This document shows, piece by piece, positions 36,929 through 48,442 of a DNA stretch of 64,000 bases. The notes under the pieces were generated by a model, which searched no databases, had not been told where the DNA came from, and saw only the letters and a program-made list of their open reading frames with translations. This DNA is from Panagrolaimus kolymaensis (Eukaryota > Nematoda > Chromadorea > Rhabditida > Panagrolaimidae): positions 992,001 through 1,056,000 of the forward strand of contig JAJQJQ010000036.1 of the NCBI GenBank assembly GCA_028622995.1. Reading direction: 5' to 3'. Positions within the stretch are counted from its first letter, which is position 1. Every line of letters starts with the position of its first letter. The position numbers were made by a program, and so were the translations under genes.

Positions 36929-39900
36929 ATGGCAGCTATCGTAGATGTAACCACAACTGCGGCTTCATCATCATTATTTTTTTCTTCACCATCATTATTT
37001 GGCGGCGGCTTTGGTGGGGGAATTCCCATGGCTCTAACGTCTTCATCCTCTTCTTCAGCTCCAGCAACAGGAGGGGCATCGCCAACTTCTCCATCATCTT
37101 CAACCGCGACCAATCAATTTTCACTTTCGGGATTTTCCACACCTTTATCTTCACCAACAACGACCGCAACCGCGACATCAACAAATTTATTTTATCCTTT
37201 TTCAACAACATTTAATAATTTTAATAGTAATAATTATAATTTTCCAACAACTATTTCTATGGCATCAGCTGCTGCTGCTGCAGCTTCTATGTTTCCTGGA
37301 GTTGGTGGAAATATGGGTGTTGTTCCAAATTTTGATGCAACCATAAAAGTTTTATATAAAGATGATGAAACACATAAACAAAAAGGTAAGGAAAAGTTTA
37401 AAAAAAATTAGTTAAAAGCCAGCTGAAAAAATATTTATTTTTGGAAAAATGGAACTTTTTTGTGACAGTAACACATTTGATATATTAATTTAGTGTTTTG
37501 AATTACTCTTACTTTCGCATTGAGAATTACCAGCTTAAAAAAATTTCTTTTTGCTTATTGCGATAACGATTTTTAATTAATTTTTCAACTTCAATAAAAA
37601 TCAAAACTTTGCAAAAGCTTATAAAAAATTTAGACTAAAATTAAAAAATTTAGAGCTCAGATTCTCGGTAGCATACATAAAAGACGAAAAATAGTTTTTC
37701 TTTTTACCTTTTACTTTTCAATAAAAAAATGATTAAACCAAACTACCTTTTTTTCTTGGCCAATGTTTAAAAAAAATTTCTATCAATAATTTTCTTTTTA
37801 ATTGTCTTCGTCGCTCAAATAAGTGGAACACCACCGCCATCACAAGAAAAACTCTTACAAAAGGAACTTTAACTTTAACTTTATTATTTTTTTTTCAAAA
37901 CTCTTTTTTTTGACAAAACATCTTTTTTATTTTTTTTTCTGAGAGTTTGTTGTTTTGATAATTGTCGTATGTCTGGGTTTCAATGATTTTCTTTTTGGTA
38001 CAGGCGAACGCACAAAAATTTTTTTGTTGTAGTAATAGTTTTAAATTGATGGATAGGCAGGCACTGAGAGTAGATATTATAGTTTTTGGAATCACAAGTT
38101 CTTTGAAGAAAAAAAAAATTACTGTATAAAATAAAATAAAAAATAAAGTGGTGGAAGGGAAAGAAGTGTTTAAAGAAGGAGGCTACATTGCTCTTCAGAA
38201 ACAAAATGACAAAAAAAGAAAAAGGCGGAGTTACGACTCGAAAAAAAAAAGAAAAGTACGAAGAAATTAGATTTCAAAGTATGGAAACATTAAAAAATTT
38301 TGAGAGAAAGTTATTTCCAAAACAATTTTTTTTAGTAACCCATACATTTTTCGATTTTTTTCTTTTTTAGACAGTAATCGCCTTTAAAAAAAAGTAAAGT
38401 AAAGTTTACCTTTCTTTTTTCCAATTTTTTTTTTGCATTCTTAGAAATTTATTTTATTTTTTTATATAAAAAAAATCCTTTAAAAGATATTTTTTTAAGC
38501 TTTTAAAAAAATAAGATAGAAAATTCTTACTTAATTTTTTTAATATATATCATTTCTCCACTCGGGTTTTGTCGCTGTTTCCATAAAACGTGAAAAATCA
38601 TAATCCAATTTTCTTATTATTTTTTTCCATCGTCGTCGTCATATTTCATCTATAAAAACAAAATGGGTTTTGTACCGGATTTTTTTAAAATATGTAATTT
38701 TCTGTGAAAAAAAGGAATTATTTATTTGAGGTAAAAAGTAATAATAATCTTTTTGATGACATTTATGATATCGACGACGACGGCTTGCTTATTTGAACTA
38801 CGGTTTTTTTTCTCTCGTTTTAAGTAGTTTAAAAAAATTAGATGTTTTTTTTATACTTCGAGGAAATATGGTTACGATAGCTTTTGAGATCTCTAGATAA
38901 AAAATTTAAAAAAATCATACTTCCGAATTTTACGTTTGTGAAAGTTTTTTTGGAAATCGTTGAATCTGAATTTTTAAAAATTAACAGGAAAACTAATAAT
39001 TTTTTGAGAGCAAATTTTTTCTTCTTTTTTTTTTGCGTGCAAAGACTCCTCGTTTAAATTAGATTTCTTTCGAGACTCCGCAAAGACAAAAATTCAAGAG
39101 TTTTTTGTTTATGTTTTCTTTTTTAAAAAAATTTAAACTCTTAGAGCAGCCATATTTAGATTTTTTTATTATCTGATCGAGTGAAGAAGAAAAAAAACTT
39201 TTTTAATATTACAAACAACAACGTTTCAAGAATCATCCATCTCTTTCCTTTCTTTTTTTTTGATTTTACTTTCTTTTTTACAACCGAAGAAAAACTTTCC
39301 GAGAGTTGTCGTCGTTCCTTTTTTTCGTTTTTCTTTTGTCAAAAAAATCGTTTTTTTTTTAACGAACCGGTTTTTTACTCACTCACTTTTATTTTATTTT
39401 TTTCTTGGAAACATCATTTCCACAAAAAAAATAAAATAGTTCTTTTTTTCTTTCTTTCTTGGCATTAAAGGAGCAAAAGTTAAAAAAAAATAAAACTGAA
39501 AGAAGAAATATTTAAAAAAAACGTGTTTATTAAGTCCTTGAGAAAGATGGGTCCAAGAAAGAAAGAAAAAATTTTTTACACTTACAACACTTGACTCTCG
39601 ATCACCCATCAAAACATTTATTTTTTTGAACGCATCAAAGAAAAAAATAAAATAAAAAAACGAACGCGAACGAACAAAACTTTTTTTTATAACCTTCGTC
39701 GATAAAGAAAAATGAGAAAATGGGGAAGGGCAAGCCAAGAAAAAAAGAAGTTGAATTTAAAGGTTAAAGGTTTATGGGTGTTTAAAAAAACTTTAAAAAA
39801 AAGTGTTTTTTGAGATACAAAATAAAAAACGTGAATGAATGAATGATTATGGCAAACAAGAGGCAGCAGCTGTTTTTCATTTTTCATTCATTTATTTATT

Positions 39901-42900
39901 TACCTTGACTAATTTTATTTTCGTTGTTTATCTCTCTCTTTTTTATTTTCTCTTGAATATTTATTGTTTTGAGTTTTAAAAGTTCAAAGATATTTAAAAA
40001 TTTAATTTAAAGAAATATCTTTTTTGTCGATACTCGAGTTACTATCTTTTCAAATATGTTACTCCCACTTTTTTGGTTATTGATAAATAAATTATAATTT
40101 TGCATACAAAACTCTTTTTTGTTTTTCAGAAGAAATAATATTTTCTCATAAACATATTCTTGCTAAAACTCAATTCTTTCAACAACAAATTATTTCATTT
40201 TCAAATTTAACTTCCCAACAATCTCATCATCACCATCATCATCCATTTTCAACATCATCATCATTTCAATTATTTATTGATCTCACAATGATTCCAGATG
40301 CTTTAAATAATTTTCGTGCCCTTTTAATGTTATTATATACGGGAAATATAAATTCTATTATGACATCAAATAATGAAACTGTAAGCTTATTTAACCTTTT
40401 TTTGTCCCACGACGAAACTTTTTTGTGATTTCACAGCGAAAATAAATTAATTTATATGTATTTTATTTTTTCAGCTTTTGACCCTTGCAAAATTACTTCA
40501 AATCCCTGAATTTGAAGAACAAATTCGAATTCTTTGTGAATCATCGAAGAAACAACAACAAGAATCTCAAAATAATAATAATAATAATAATTTTCTTTCA
40601 AATATTATTACTTCAATGGCAAATAATTATGCAGCTTCAGCTGCCGCCGCTCAAGTTCAAACTCAATCACAAAATTCATCACAAAATAATTTTGATTTTA
40701 ATAATGCTCAATCGCAATTATATAATCGTAAGGTTTTTTTTAAACTCACAAAAAAAAATTTTTTCGGACATAAAATTTAAATATATATTTAAATTTTTTT
40801 AGTTTATGCTCAATATTTTCTTCAATCTCAAATATCCGCAGCAGCTGTAACAACAGCTTCATCGACAGCGGCGACAAGTCCATCAGGATTTAATAATAAT
40901 AATTTTGGTGGAGGATTTTCATCGATGACTCCAACAAATTTGCCTAGTCCTTTATTATTAGAAGCTCATGAAACTGCATCAAATGCCTCACTTGATCGGT
41001 ATGTTGTTCATTTTTTGAAGGTCCCGTTGGAAGAAATTTTTTTTATGTATTCTTGGTTTCCGAATTGGTGTATTATGATTAATTTTTGATAATGTCTCAA
41101 AAATCATCATTGCGCAATTTTGGCATTTTTGTAACAAAATTAAACTTAATCTTTTCCCAGACATTTTTGCTTTTTTGGAAATAATTAATCCTTTCTTTTT
41201 TTCTTTTCTTTTTTCGAGAATCCGAATCCTCCATTATACAGCCAGCCACTTAAGCTTTTTTTTTGAATTAACAAAAAAGTAAAAGAAAAAAAGATTTAAA
41301 AAGGATTTATAAATTTATTAATTAATTATAATCTTCGCCTTCTTCTTTAAATTTTTTTTGCAAATCTTTAGTTTCCTATTATCTCTTTAAATTCCACCAT
41401 GCAGGAAGGAGAAAGGTTAAATAAAAAAAAGAGTTAAATAATCATTCACAAAACTTTTTTTAAATAAAATAAAATAAAGTATGAAAATGCAGGTGTGTTG
41501 CCGCGATGGATATAATACTTTAATAAGTATTAAGAAAAAAAAGCCAAACACACAAAAGCCATATTTATTTAACCATTATTATTTTTAAGAAGTTAAAAAA
41601 AATTGAAAAGCTTTTGTTGTTTTTAATTCTTTACTTTTATATTTTACTTAATTCTCGAAAATATTCATGTCCTTGGCTTTTGGACATATTGAGTTTCAGA
41701 TAATCTCTTCTCTTTTTCTTATAGAAAATATGCAAAGGAAACGCTTAAGAAAAAGGAAGGAGGAAGAAAATAAATTTGAAAGTTTTTTTGAGAAATCAAA
41801 TTGCTTTTTTTGACGAAAGAAAAAATTACTGTATTTTAAAAAATAAGTTAAGAAAAATGATTCTTGTAGCCAAATTAATATTACCCGTTCTTTTTAATCT
41901 TTTTTTTATTACTTAAAAAATTTTTTTCAATGTCAAAAAAAAGGATTAAACGACCGTTTTTTAAATTACATATGTACATTTATTTATTTTATTTTTTTGC
42001 AGATCTCCAACCGATTCAACATCCATGATTTTTCCACCTTCAACCCCACCCGATTCTGAAACCAATGAACAACAACTTATTGTTTCAAATGATAAAGAAG
42101 GTTCGTGTTTTTTTAATGGCATCGGAATTAAAAAATTTCATTAGGAGACATAAAAGTTGAATTTCGAAACAAAAAAAGATAGTAACTTAATTCTAACAAT
42201 TTTTTTCGCAATTTTTTTATTATTCTCTTGTAAATATGATAGTAAACAAAGTTTTACAATATTTTCATCTATTTTGTTACTGTCTTGAAACACGTGATAG
42301 TAACTTAATTTTAACAATTTTACACGATTTTTGCATTACTATCTCCTAACCACATTGATCAAAATAAATTTTTTTAAGGTTGGTGTCGAAATAAAAAATA
42401 TATTGAAAATGTCCCCAATGGCTATCGATGCACTGTATGCCGTAAAGTTTATGGCCGATATAATTCTGTTAGCTATCATGTAACCATATATCATCGAAAT
42501 CCACCCATTCGTTGCGGAGTTGAAGGATGCCCATTCACAACTCGAGAAGCTCGATATATTCATTTTCATAAATATTATCGTCATGGAATTAAATTACCTG
42601 AGAGTATTGATTTGGGTAAGTTTTTATTAACAAGTTTAAATTTCTAAAATTTTATAATTTTGAATTCAGAAATCTCCGAATAAAAAAATTAATATCTTTA
42701 ATAATTCATCTTTAAATTTATTTCAGCTTCAAGAAAATGTCCATATTGTCGACATATTTCTAAATCTCCAGCCATGTTGGAAAAGCATATTTGTCGACAC
42801 GTTCAAGATTGCCTTAAAAATGGAAAAAGTTATACGTTAGTTTCAACCTTCTTTTTTTTATATATATAAAAATTATTAAATCAATTTATTTTTATTTTTA

Positions 42901-44993
42901 TGTTTTTAGTTGCCTTAAATGCAATCATGAATCAAAAGATCAAAAAAATATGTATGAACATTTGAGAGAACATCAACTTCAAGCAGTTGAAGAAGAAATA
43001 AAAGCTACCAAACAAGCCGTAGCCGGTGTTGCTGGAGTTGAGCAACCTACTGTTGCCGCCGCCGCCTCTGCCTCATCGTCTACTACTTTAGTTGCTGCCA
43101 CAGAAAGATGTGATTCAACAAAAATAAAATTTTGTGAATATTGTAAATTTACAACTGAAAATGAAATGCAATTACAACAACATAAAATTTTTAATCATAC
43201 TTCAAAAATTTTTGATTCTACAAACATGACAAATCAAACTCAAACAACAGCGATGATGAATCCATTAAATACTTTATTAGCATGGCAACAATTTTTAATT
43301 AATCAATCAACATCAAATAATTCTAATTTATTATCTAAGTAAGTTTTTATACACCAAAATAATATTCTTTAAAAAAAATTTTTTTTAAAAATCAAAAAAA
43401 AATGGCGGAAAGATCCGTTCCATGAATCCACAATTTTATTATATTTCGGTTTCTAGAAAGCCATGTTTTTTTAAAATAAAATTTTTAAATTTGCATTCTG
43501 TAATTTAAGAAAAAAAGTTTTATTATTTTACAGTATTCGATAAAGAAAAAATTATTCGTGTTGGTACATAAGTTTTTTTGATAAATTTTGTAATCTTTTT
43601 TTAATTCCGAGCTGATCAAACTTTAAAATTCTAAAATTAGATTTTTAAAAAAACACGCACTTTTTATTTTCCTTTGATCCAAAAAGGTATTTTAATAAAC
43701 CGATTATTATTGCAAATTATTAAACCCCTTCTTTTTCATTCTAAAATCTTGTTTTTCTGTTCAATAAAATAATTTTTTTTTGTATTTATTATAAATAAAT
43801 TTTCTTGATAATGCTTCTTGCTTTTGTTTTATATTTTTTTTTTCATTAATAAGATCTTTAAAAAAATAATTTATTCTTGGAGATTCTTGATAAGGGATTT
43901 TAATTTTTTAAGAGATTAATTTATTAAATACGTATTAGGCATATTTCTGAATAAAATACTTATATCCCCCACATTTTATTTTCTTAATCTTTAATAATCC
44001 CCCCATGTTTATTTGGGAATGTCCGTGTTTCTGGAAATGAAAATTCTGAATGAGAGTTTGATTTCAAAATGAAGCATGTAAAAAGCTGATTATGAAAAAT
44101 GATATGGCATGCTTCGGAGAAATTTCTGGGATGAGATATGGCATGTTAAAGATGCAAATTTTTGATTGCGAAATGTTTGTGCTTTCATTGCGGTTGTGGT
44201 GTAGTGGTTGAATGCCAGCGCAGCGTTTGGAAAGGGAAATGCATTTGACAATGAAAAAAAGAAAATGCATGCATGGTTCGATGCCACATGAGGACCAAAA
44301 AATGGAATTTATGGGTTTTGAGGATTGTTTGATATTGAAAAATGTGGGAATGTATTAGAAATTATGTTTTAATAATGTTAGTTGTGATAAAGCATGCATG
44401 TTTTGATGCCGGGTGAAGCAAAAAATGTTTTTTTTCTGTAAGTGTTTGAAAGGGAAATGCTGGGAAATGGTTGGGGATGACGATGTAATGATCTATGAAG
44501 GAGTAGTTTTTTTGTAATGTAAAATGCAATGGAAAAATGCTATTTTTTTATGAAAAGTTAGAAATGCGGAATAAGTTTTGAGTTGCCCGGAACGGGCAAC
44601 CCGAAACTTTTTTGGATTGCTTGCTATATGTTTGTGAATATGATAGTTTTATGAAAAATGAGGGGAAACTGGGAGTTTGGGATTGCGATTTTTAAATGCA
44701 CCATGATAATATGACATGGTATGAATGAATTGTAAAAATGCAAATGAATGTTGAAATTACAAGTTTTTGCGGCGCCCCAAGCGGGGCGCCTTAAAAACTT
44801 GTGACTAATTAATTAATAATTATTTATTTAAATTTAATATTTTTTCAGACAATCATCCTCAGAAGCCAATGATGCTGAGCCTATTATTATTGATGAATCA
44901 CAAAAATCATCTCCATTACAAGTTGCAGCAGCTGCAGCATTTATAAATCAAAAACAACGTGGAAGTTTAACTCCTTCTGAAACAGGAAATTAA
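36929..44993 (+). CDS. BTB/POZ domain C2H2 zinc finger transcription factor (724 aa)
   Basis: Nine exons: 36929-37385, 40130-40380, 40475-40727, 40803-40998, 42003-42100, 42379-42615, 42727-42835, 42910-43338 and 44849-44993. All junction phases agree (2175 nt). Residues 1-135 are low-complexity Ser/Thr/Ala/Asn. About 138-250 is a BTB-like domain (ATIKVLYKDDE, IIFSHKHILAKTQFF, LFIDLTMIPDALNNFRALLM, LLYTGN), split by a 2.7-kb intron. Five C2H2 fingers follow: CTVCRKVYGRYNSVSYHVTI (about 435), CGVEGCPFTTREARYIH (about 462), CPYCRHISKSPAMLEKHICR (about 500), CLKCNHESKDQKNMYEHLRE (about 535) and CEYCKFTTENEMQLQQHKIF (about 609). The first finger resembles fingers of insect BTB factors such as Abrupt/Lola. 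A nuclear sequence-specific regulator that dimerises through BTB is expected. A six-His run lies inside the BTB loop. I cannot name the orthologue. Confidence 0.9.
42166..42350. repeat. Three GATAGTAAC repeat units inside an intron of the BTB gene
   Basis: Units start GATAGTAACTTAATTCTAAC, GATAGTAAACAAAGTTTTAC and GATAGTAACTTAATTTTAAC, with a period of about 60 bp and TTACTRTC-like ends. They belong to the same family as the array at 35745-35975 and are confined to intron 5 (42101-42378). Confidence 0.6.
43965..44808 (+). mobile_element. Second Helitron-like, G-rich insertion in the last BTB-gene intron (5' end uncertain)
   Basis: Intron 8 (43339-44848) is 1.5 kb. From about 43.97 kb to 44.81 kb it loses the usual T-runs and becomes G-rich on the plus strand with repeated GGAAATG and GCATGC words. 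The right end has a GC-rich hairpin GGCGCCCC-AAGC-GGGGCGCC at 44771-44790, embedded in a wider inverted pair ACAAGTTTTT/AAAAACTTGT. It is followed by CTAA (44805-44808) and T, compatible with a Helitron CTRR terminus. An inner hairpin of the same design (AAGTTT..GTTGCCCG-GAA-CGGGCAAC..AAACTT) lies at 44573-44609. No coding capacity. Class assignment is tentative. Confidence 0.5.
44190..44296 (+). repeat. tRNA-like (SINE-like) sequence with pol III A and B boxes
   Basis: The segment begins GCGGTTGTGGTGTAGTGGTT and continues GAATGCCAGCG, which looks like the 5' half of a tRNA-Gly (A box TGGTGTAGTGG at 44197-44207). A B box GGTTCGATGCC sits at 44275-44285. The A-B spacing is too long for a normal tRNA, the acceptor stem does not pair, and no anticodon arm is evident. 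It is therefore not a functional tRNA. A tRNA-derived SINE head or an old tRNA pseudogene carried in the insertion is likely. Confidence 0.45.
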
Positions 44994-45736
44994 TAAATCA
45001 GCAACAAAAAAAAACATTTATGAAAACATTACTTAGAGACAGCCTAGTCTAAAGTGTTACAAAGTGGCTCGCTCTCTCTCGATGAAACCCTTTTTATGAA
45101 CGTCAGTCATGTGCTTCCTTTATTTTAGACCATTATAAATTTTTTGTTTGTTCTTGCCTTTCATAAATGCGGGTCAATTATTATTTTTTTTTCTTCATAT
45201 TACTGTATTATTTTATGGATCTCTCTCATTGTTTTTTTTATTTCTCCGCCGGTAGTTTTTCATTTTCATCTTTTGCATTTTTTGATTTTAGAATCGTCAA
45301 CTTTTTTGTTTGTTAATACTGCTTCATTTCTTTCTCTTTCGTTTTTGTTTTTGTTCTTTCCGCTCCTCTCATTTTTTTCTTCTTCATTATTGCCGGGTTT
45401 CGAATAACCTTGCCAAACCAAAAAAAGTAATAATAATAAGTAAGCAAAAATAATTAATTTGAATAATAATCATAATATTTATATGTATGTATCTAAAATT
45501 ATTATTAGACACCTTTTTTAAATCCATGTTTTATTTATTTGTAATAAACGAAATTGTGAAACTACACATAAAATAATAACAAATAACAAAAACATGGATC
45601 AAACAAACAATCAAAAAAAAAGTAAAAAAAAGTGAGATTCATAAAGTAACAACAATCCACAATAACATCATCATAACCAAATCAAGCAAGCATTACAGTA
45701 AATCATCCAACATCATAGCAACACAAAATTCATTCA
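44994..45736. other. Convergent 3' intergenic region
   Basis: 3' ends of the BTB gene (plus) and AAR2 (minus). A T-rich Phe/Ser ORF at 45144-45407 is chance. No gene seen. Confidence 0.45.
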
Positions 45737-48213
45737 TCAATCAGATGGAAGATCAAAGGATCGGTTGAATTTCTTTTCAAAGAATGCTTTCACTTTTGCT
45801 GTTTTTTGACGAAATTCAGGATTCATGAATGATGGAGCATCTGAAAATTGAAAATAGTTAAATCATGCAAAGAAAAGAACAACAAGGCAATAAATAACAG
45901 AGTCCATAAGCACCAATATCGAAGCTATGAGTACCATCTTCTTAGAACTCCATAATCGAAAGCAGCAACAACAACAAAACATACCTTCAACATTAGCAAA
46001 AAACCATGGAAGAGTAGTTGAAAGAAAATTATCTTTAGATAAAACATCTTCAAAAAAATCATCTGGACAATGTTTAATTTGAAAGAATAAAACCATTAAT
46101 AAATCAAGATAAAATTTTGGTTGGGTTATTAATGCAGCACGACATGATGAAAATAAATGGATTAAACGTTTCCATTGTTCAAAACCATCATAAACCTAAA
46201 AAGTTGGTACAGTATATTCGGGTTTAATCAAAGTTCAAAAAGATGACATACTTGGCCAATGAGAAATACAACAAAAGCATATTGAAATTCAGCTAAAACT
46301 TCATTGAAATCATTTCCAAGCTCTTGTGCTAAAGCATTTAGACGATCAGTGTTATCGATACCAGGACGATATTTGGCTTCTTCGGTAAACTAAAAAATGA
46401 AAAAGTTAGGTAAAAGAAAGATAAACAACAACAAACAAACAAAAGCGCTTTGGATTTATCCAAAAGAAACCATACAATCAAAGTTTGACAGCCATGGAGG
46501 CTATACGAGAGTTCAAGGCCAAAGCTATCGTAGTATCACTAATCTCAAATAGACACTTGGATTTTGCTAATTACAATGTTAAAAATAACTACAACTCGTC
46601 ATCGCAAAGTCTACTGTAAAAATGCAATTTCCGTTTTTTACAAATCCTATCTCACTCCGAACCAAAATTAGTAACAATTATAAAAAAATTAATTATTATT
46701 AATGCTAATCCAGGAAATTAGATAGACAAATTTTAATTATTAACTTTCTTTAGATAGCCTTGAAATTTTTTTTATCTTGCTACGTTGTCTACCAAATAAA
46801 TAGGATTTGCAGTGGATGAAAATTTTAAAGCACTAATTGGCACGCAGGCACGTTTCTTAATCTTTAATTAAGCAGTATTAATTAATCCGAAAATAAAAGA
46901 TAAGAGATACATAGATTGCAAAGTTGCAGGTAGGTGGTAAATTAAGAAATACTAATCTGATTACAGTATAAGAAGGCAGCCGTAAAAAGTAAAATAGTGT
47001 ATCAATAATTAGTTTAAAGAAATTTAAAAGAAAGCTTTCATGTTTAAAAAAGAGTTGAGTCAGAAACAGATTAAGCAAAAGTTAAAAAGTGCATGCGTAC
47101 TATATACATACATACTTTCCAAGTTAGGCTACATATTGATGAAAGATAAATTAATCCCATTTGTAACGAGAATTGGCTATTCCATACATTCATTTTGCAA
47201 GAAAACGTGCAAAAAGATTGCTTTAAAACAAAAGACTTTAATAACTATATAAAAAAACTAATCAAAAAGTTAACCAGCAACTTTGCTACTTTCAATGCAG
47301 CAACCACCTTACTTCATGCAAAATATGCTAACTAACTAACACATTTCTAAAAGCAAAATACTATCAAGCTTAAAACCACAAGAGCCATCACCAACTTTGT
47401 GACAGCCTATTTCCTAACAAATAAAGCAAACGAAGCCATTTCTAACATAACAAAACAACACTACCAAGCTTATAACGCTAGCTAACCAAATAATGGCACC
47501 ATTCAGATATCTCACAAAGCATATTAGAAACAATAATAACCCAAACTTACAGGAACATCAGGAATTTTAGTAAACGGTATCTCAAAACCAGGTTTAACTT
47601 TTATAATTGGTAGTCCATTAGGATCACGAAATCTTACACGTTCAGGATTATCTTTAGTAACATTAAAAACTTTTGATTTATCTTCCAGCTCTTCCGCTAA
47701 TTCTTCTTCCTTTGTTACAGTTTCAGGTTGTCCAGAAATAAGTCCATGAGTATTCTTAGGTCGAAGACGTTCAACAGTTTTTTCATTGATGTGATTGCTT
47801 AATGAAATCCAATTTTGCATTGAATCAAAAGGATATGGAGCAAGATTACCATCGATGTTTTGAAGATTTGGTCGAAGTCTTTCAACATCTTCTTCAGAAG
47901 CAACTTTGTCAGCAAATGTCTCAGCTTGTTTATCCCATCGAAGAATATGAATTTCATTACCGCGGAAAACTTTGAAGAAACCAATTCTTGGAGCAGTTGA
48001 ATTTGCGATGAAAAAGCAATGAATTCCTGATGGAATAAGCTTTATTCCAAGAAATTTATCAGCTATTGTCCAAGATTTATAATCCACACCAAATTCCAGC
48101 CCAGGTGGACAATTTTGAATAATCAAAAATCCGCATTCATTAAACAATTTTTGCGCTAATTCTTGCGGCATTTCACCATATGCCATGGCTTTCTTAATCC
48201 TTTCAATATCCAT
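45737..48213 (-). CDS. aar2: AAR2 splicing factor homologue (371 aa)
   Basis: Exons in coding order 48213-47551, 46389-46252, 46195-45985 and 45840-45737 give 371 residues, close to the human 384. Diagnostic segments: LEFGVDYKSW, GIKLIPSGIHCFF, GFFKVF, LAPYPFDSMQNWISLSNHI, EKTVERLRP in the N-terminal domain; then ELGNDFNEVLAEFQYAFVVF, FEQWKRLIHLF and FFEDVLSKDNFLSTTLPWFF in the C-terminal helical domain. AAR2 binds Prp8 in cytoplasmic U5 snRNP precursors and blocks Brr2 until maturation. That is family knowledge. The first intron is unusually long for this window (1161 bp) and holds no gene. The start is chosen at 48213 because an acceptor lies 13 nt upstream. Confidence 0.95.
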
Positions 48214-48242
48214 CTTTTGCTTTTGCCTAATGAAACACACAA
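48214..48242 (-). promoter_or_regulatory. Likely trans-splice acceptor of AAR2
   Basis: On the minus strand GTGTTTCATTAG (AG at 48228-48227) precedes GCAAAAGCAAAAG-ATG with only 13 nt of leader. There is no upstream exon, and the DDOST stop is 229 bp away in the same orientation. This fits spliced-leader addition, possibly as the downstream gene of an operon. Confidence 0.5.
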
Positions 48243-48442
48243 ATTAAGGTAATGCAACTTTAATAAAACACAACAATAAGTATTACGAGAGGGAAACAAA
48301 CCCCATAAAAAACAAATTACAATCAAAAAAGTGTTATTACAATAAATTATTACCCTTTAAATACATAAATAATAAGAAACAAAAAACATAAATAGATAAC
48401 AACAATTCTCGGCAGCTTCGTTTCGAACCATAGTACAAAAGT

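Noticed and set aside
39394..39738. 114-codon minus-strand open frame in intron 1 of the BTB gene
   Set aside because: Phe/Ser-rich from poly(A/T), with no splice sites or similarity. It lies in a normal intron.
44190..44296. Functional tRNA gene
   Set aside because: The acceptor stem does not pair, the A-B box distance is too great and no anticodon arm is visible.
45144..45407. Hydrophobic open frame after the BTB gene
   Set aside because: Phe/Ser-rich chance frame in the T-rich 3' intergenic region.
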